Part shown: positions 54,922 through 58,761 of the stretch, in pieces
Layout of the letters: every line of letters starts with the position of its first letter
Numbering within the stretch: the stretch's first letter is position 1
Assembly: GCA_019633425.1 (NCBI GenBank)
Contig: WSUB01000218.1
Location: 1 to 58,761, forward strand
Origin: Tulasnella sp. 424
Lineage: Eukaryota; Basidiomycota; Agaricomycetes; Cantharellales; Tulasnellaceae
Length of the DNA: 58,761 nt
Reading direction: 5' to 3'
The notes under the pieces: model-generated
Seen by the model: only the letters and a program-made list of their open reading frames with translations
Database searches by the model: none
Told to the model about the DNA's origin: nothing
Made by a program: the position numbers and the translations under genes

Positions 54922-55440
54922 TCAAATCAGTCCGAAGACTTCTTCAACGCTCTTTTCTTCTTTCTCTTCTTCTGTTCCGCAATTATGAACCTCCATATTT
55001 CTATCTCTCCGCGGCGAATTCCCCAAGTCTGTCGACCGGGGTTTTGGTGGGTTGGGCGACTGGAGGACCTCTCGAGCACTCTCCAAGCAGGCGTTCCGAC
55101 CTTCACGACGAGCCTTGGCACACGAGAATCGTTTGCAACCGATGCAAGCGTTGGCACACAGGTCCATGGTTCGGTTCCCTTTGCAACCGGCTTGTAGACA
55201 CTTGCCGCAACTTCGTTCCGCTTTCTGTTTTGCGGAACCTGGCGTTGGGAGAGGAAAGGCGTCTGTGGCGTGGATTCCTGCTGCGACGGGTGAGCCGGGC
55301 GCTGGCATAACGTTTCGAGGTGAGGCTGAGGATCCATCTAGAGTCGTCGAATCCAGGGCAGGCCATTTTAGAGACAGCGCAACGAGCTCCGTGCTTTTCG
55401 CCGGACGAGGATCTGCCCACTGCTTTAATGTCCTCTGCAA
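54922..55440 (-). pseudogene. cysteine-cluster module of a transposon-type protein
   Basis: Reads CGKCLQAGCKGNRTMDLC, then CIGCKRFSCAKARREGRNAC: ten cysteines in a regular spacing suggestive of zinc binding, followed by a Glu/Lys-rich end (EEEKEEKSVEEVFGLI). A near relative lies at 57850-57476. In basidiomycetes such Cys clusters accompany DUF6729 or KDZ-type transposon proteins (from memory). It is 40 bases downstream of the DUF6729-like part and could be its C-terminal exon. Confidence 0.45.
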
Positions 55441-55476
55441 GCTGATCGTCAGGAAAGCAGCGTCGACGCTCCGGCA

Positions 55477-56175
55477 TTAAGAGACAAAACTCACATGATC
55501 TTCGGCAACAATGAACTGTTTCCTCATCTCAACCGTCGGGAACTCCTTTCGTGCGGCATCTGGAAGCTGGGACATGATCCTCTCGTCCCAAGCAACGTAG
55601 CTGGGATTCGCTTTCGCCTTGCCCTTCCTTTGTTGTCCTGTGCAGCCGTTACACCGATATCGTGCTCCGATGATCCAAAACGCAACATCCGAATCGCCAG
55701 GTTGTACCCGGACGCGCCTTGGGGAGCGCACGCGTGACCGAAACGTTCCAACGGCTTCCCGCAGGGTACTGAAGGGCAGAGTAAGCCGCAGCTTGGAAGC
55801 GCCATAGGATCCCAGTAAAAAAAGGTGGGCGCAGCTGACTCGTCGGTTCGAGTTGGGTGAGGGTCGCCGCTCGTGATGATGGTAGATATCGGTTCGTGGG
55901 GTTTGGGACCAGAAGGTCTGCGAGGTTTCATATAGTTCCGGTATTCCACGCTTCGACCGAAGATAGAGGGATGGGAGGTGTAACTTGAGAGCCGTGACTA
56001 CCGAAGCGGGTATGTCGGTGTTTTGGGTACTGCTGCCGCTAGGACAATGCTCGACAGTCTCGGCACTCCCTACCTTCCTCGCAGGCGAACTAGTTTTGCC
56101 TCTAGTGTCCTGACCTGGCGAACTCTTCGGAGCGGACCGGCTTCCCAGAATAGCGTTCTCGACGGAAGCGACCAA
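55477..56175 (-). pseudogene. DUF6729-like zinc domain, frameshifted
   Basis: In frame 1: GIPELYETSQTFWSQ, then AFWIIGARYRCNGC and SYVAWDERIMSQLPDAARKE, which match the family pattern FWxP...YWDPM...CPxCG...YRCxxC...WDxRIxxxLPxxxxxEFP. The middle block FFYWDPMALPSCG and CPSVPCGKPLERFGHAC is in another frame (55949-55524), so two compensating frame changes separate the parts. Function of the family is unknown to me; it is spread by transposition in Agaricomycetes. Confidence 0.55.
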
Positions 56176-56303
56176 GTCGAAGAATCTTCCGACGACCCTG
56201 GGGGCCGCGATAAGAAGTTGCTAACGGGGGAATCCGTTGACGTGTTCAGCCGCCGGATATCCCTAGACTTGACGACGCGTTCAACTCCATCGTGGACGAT
56301 GCT

Positions 56304-57059
56304 CTAGAGAGGGGGTTTTGGAAACATGAGGCAAATGTGTATACCGACCAACAAAAGATCCCAAGGCGAAAAACTCACAACGCGCTTCGTTCCGTCCTTT
56401 TTCGGTCGACTTCGGCGAAGTTTGATAACGGGCCTTCGTGGTATGAACTTTCTCGGACGCGGTTTTCTTTTCTTTGGAACGACGGGAGTTATTGGAGTTG
56501 GCGGTTCGACTGCCGTAGGAGCTGGGGAGGCGGACATGGGAAGTTCTTCGGTAAACGTTTCCTTCAGATTCACGATTTCAGTAAGTAGAGGCTCGGCCAC
56601 AAAGATGTTGACGGGTGCCTCCTCCACTTGAGCCTGGGCTGAAGGAGCGCGAGGCGGCTCTTCGGTAGGGGTTTCCTACATAGTCTCGATTTCACGAATG
56701 GGTGCCTCGACTTCAAAGGTATTCACGGGTGCGACCTCCACTTGACATTGTTCCGAAGAACGGGTGAAGGAGCGGGGGGGAAGCTCTTGGACAGGGGCTT
56801 CCTCCATGATCTCGATTTCAGGAATGGGCATAGCCGCGACCTCAAAGGGCCTGATTGGGTCTCGATGTTGCCGGACGAACGTAAACAGACTGTTCGAAAG
56901 TATACCATAAACGCCATCAAAAGCCCCGTCAGCTGCTTCATCTTCTGTGAATGGCAGGGAGGCTATATTGAATGTACTGACCGATATTTTCGTCGGCATT
57001 CGGTGTCCACGAGAACGTTTGCCCGGCGAGTCATCTATTCGAGTTCCTGCTTTCTCCAT
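56304..57059 (-). pseudogene. acidic Pro-rich upstream part of the DUF6729-like gene
   Basis: ATG 57059 opens MEKAGTRIDDSPGKRSRGHR. A repeated acidic motif follows three to four times (EIEIMEEAPVQEL, EVAPVNTFEVEAPI, EEAPVNIFVAEPLL), then a basic patch KKRKPRPRKFIPRRP. One in-frame stop (TAG near 56678) splits it. The position directly upstream of the DUF6729-like part suggests the N terminus of the same gene, with an intron or deletion between. Confidence 0.4.
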
Positions 57060-57070
57060 CTTCCGCTTGA

Positions 57071-57283
57071 GTGCAGCAAATCCGATGGTCGGCAGGTTTG
57101 ATATGGGCCAGCCTGCTTGCCAATGTCATTCCCGCCCTCGGCAACGGGGTAGGTTTTGCTTGTTGCTTCCCGGGGATCCAGAATTGTACTCGGACTGCTT
57201 TGCAGTTCGGGTCGCTGTCTCCAGGCATTTGGATTGTTGGCGTGAGTAATGAAGGCTGCAGAACGAACGATGAAGAGGTGTAA
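57071..57283 (+). CDS. small Cys-containing frame with signal-like N terminus (doubtful)
   Basis: 70 codons: MQQIRWSAGLIWASLLANVI, then PALG and GFACCFPGIQNC. A basic start followed by a hydrophobic run and an A-L-G cleavage-like site resembles a small secreted protein. There is no independent support; the start overlaps the opposite-strand relic region and no homologue is known to me. Confidence 0.2.
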   Translation: MQQIRWSAGLIWASLLANVIPALGNGVGFACCFPGIQNCTRTALQFGSLSPGIWIVGVSNEGCRTNDEEV

Positions 57284-57475
57284 GCAAGATTGTTTCAACT
57301 TAGACCATGACCAGACGCGATGTAAACATTTGCTCGCAGTTGTCAGGTCCCCAATGTTACGTACTCAGGGCCCGAGTGGAACACAAACTACTCAAGTACA
57401 ACACGCCAGCATAAAATTTCCAGGAAAGCAAAGGTAACAAATCGTCCGAACGAAAAGATTTGTATCGCACATTAT

Positions 57476-57850
57476 TCAACTTCGGCCCGACATCCGCAGG
57501 ACGATCCAACTCGTGTTCAAGTTCGCCCTCCGCGTCTGCACATCACCTTGCCCAACTACACTATTCCCATTCGCCGAGTCCGAGTCGGAGGGCGAAGGCT
57601 CTAATGGAACAAAGTTCACCAAGACCCGTTCCCGAACATCCACTACTCTCCGCACACAAACCCCCCCACCCTGCTTGCACCCGATACATGGATTGGGACA
57701 ATACCGTCCCCCGTTCGCCCCCTTGCATCCCGCTTGCAAACGTTTACTGCATTTGTGAGATCCTCGTCGCTTCTTCCCCTGCACACGAACCTGGAATTGA
57801 GAGTCGTACCGTATACTTATGTTCACGGTCAGATTCGATACCCGAGCCAC
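57476..57850 (-). pseudogene. second cysteine-cluster module
   Basis: SKRLQAGCKGANGGRYCPNP followed by CIGCKQGGGVCVRR, clearly homologous to the module at 55440-54922 (RLQAGCKG, NxCIGCK). It is a separate, truncated copy and evidence that the DUF6729-like element was present at least twice. Confidence 0.45.
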
Positions 57851-58049
57851 AGAGGAATCGCAGTGGCCTTACCTCCCTCTCGAGGATGGGCAACTTCATT
57901 CCGGACCAGGGATTAGCGATGCCTTATTTGCCCTTCACGGACGACTTTGTACAGTAATACGAGGCTACAATCCGTCCAATCAGCGCCAGACAACGCTTGG
58001 CTGACACTTTGAGGGGTCCCGCCGAGGCGAAGTGGGTTCGAACCCACTG

Positions 58050-58215
58050 ATAGTAAAGTGACGTCATCTTGCTCGACTTCGAGGTTCTGCCAGCTCGTTT
58101 ATACCGACTTCAGCAGCAGGCAAGGAAGAACCACCGCTCAGTGGTGTCTCAATCAAGCGTATCGGCTTCTATACGCGTGCGGTGACGCCCTCACGCTCTT
58201 CTTCCACATTGTTTG
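58050..58215 (+). pseudogene. TPR-array remnant of a seventh kinase-TPR locus
   Basis: Degraded 120-bp units: GTGACGTCATCTTGCTCGAC, TACCGACTTCAGCAGCAGGC, and AAGCGTATCGGCTTCTATAC. They most resemble the decayed tail after locus B (20539-20690). No kinase part is present. Confidence 0.55.
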
Positions 58216-58338
58216 GCTTGGCCATCCATCCGATTCTAGCTAGAGTAGATGCGGGATTTGGCATATATGTAACCATGTAACCCCTAATATCTTCCTATGA
58301 TCGATTATCATATTCTTATAGTCAAGGGCGTACGGTAC

Positions 58339-58690
58339 TCATGAGAAGGGCACCGAATCCCACCGAGCGTGATCGCTATTGGTTCCAGGAAAGAACGACG
58401 GGTTAGATAGCTTCAGCGTGGTCCCTGATAAGCCTTCCCCTCCAGATGTAGTCAAAGCGTTTTCGGAAGCGGTGGATGCTCCCATGAGCACGAGAAAGTT
58501 GCTCTTCCATGGCAACCAAAACGAGCCCCAGGTGCCGTACAACTCTGGAATGCCGGATTCGGATCGTCTCTATAGGAGACGGCGATGTGCTTTGAACGCG
58601 TCAAGGACTACCGGAGGAACGGAGCTTGCAGCTTCCGAACCTCGTTCGAGTGACGAGGACAGGAAGGCGACCAGTTCGGCAAAGTTGTTC
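58339..58690 (-). pseudogene. DUF6729-like fragment, third copy
   Basis: Minus strand reads LDAFKAHRRLL, RRSESGIPELYGTWGSFWLP and WKSNFLVLMGAST, then LSNPSFFPGTN. It is closest to 49720-50037. The Cys core is absent. A stop interrupts the first part. Confidence 0.5.
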
Positions 58691-58761
58691 TGATGCTGGA
58701 GGTGTCGGACCGTTGTTTGTGCTCTAATAAACAGTATCAGGGATGGTGAAATAAACCAGTG

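Overview
The window looks like a piece of a basidiomycete (Agaricomycete) nuclear genome. Genes are cut by many short GT-AG introns. Several families are typical of mushroom-forming fungi: tyrosine-kinase-like (TKL) kinases with an HGDLKS catalytic loop, PIF1-like helicase relics, and a DUF6729-like zinc protein. From memory, kinase-TPR proteins of this type are common in orchid-mycorrhizal Cantharellales such as Tulasnella; I hold the genus only as a guess.

The dominant content is a family of long genes that join an N-terminal TKL kinase (7 exons) to a C-terminal array of 40-residue TPR units (exon 8, 120-bp DNA repeats). Six loci can be reconstructed: A (5792-10397, minus, open throughout), B (15331-20538, plus, broken), C (28361-31896, minus, one nonsense codon), D (about 36625-39858, minus, pseudogene), F (41408-45749, minus, open) and E (51871-54768, plus, open). 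Decayed TPR tails lie after B and C, and a seventh TPR scrap is at 58050-58215. The loci share intron positions, 5' flanks (about 400-600 bp) and parts of their 3' flanks, so they arose by segmental duplication in both orientations.

Between the kinase-TPR genes is a second duplicated block. It contains a truncated CaMK gene fused to a truncated Vps26 (retromer) gene, followed by a convergent gene of unknown function (here 'M'). Chimeric CaMK-Vps26 pseudogenes sit at 11549-12758, 25521-26736 and 35212-36420. Vps26 pieces without CaMK are at 1300-1750, 23712-24987 (minus, the most complete), 33764-33880 and 40452-40735. One intact CaMK gene (47073-48614, 5 exons, 392 aa) is present; no intact Vps26 is.

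Mobile and structural DNA: a degenerate PIF1-like helicase (3300-4436), a 1.09-kb TIR element (21498-22586), a 273-bp TA-flanked MITE in the promoter of D (39989-40261), an 0.8-kb insertion carrying a tRNA-like pol III sequence inside the kinase exon of B, a nearly perfect 498-bp inverted repeat (50035-51257), and three DUF6729-like remnants with cysteine-cluster modules (49720-50037, 54922-57059, 57476-58690). A 98-N assembly gap lies in the TPR array of B.

Working interpretation (inference): the region is a birth-and-death cluster of receptor-like kinases. A non-RD kinase head is joined to a TPR superhelix whose units are multiplied and shuffled in blocks, a pattern that resembles repeat-based recognition proteins of innate immunity.
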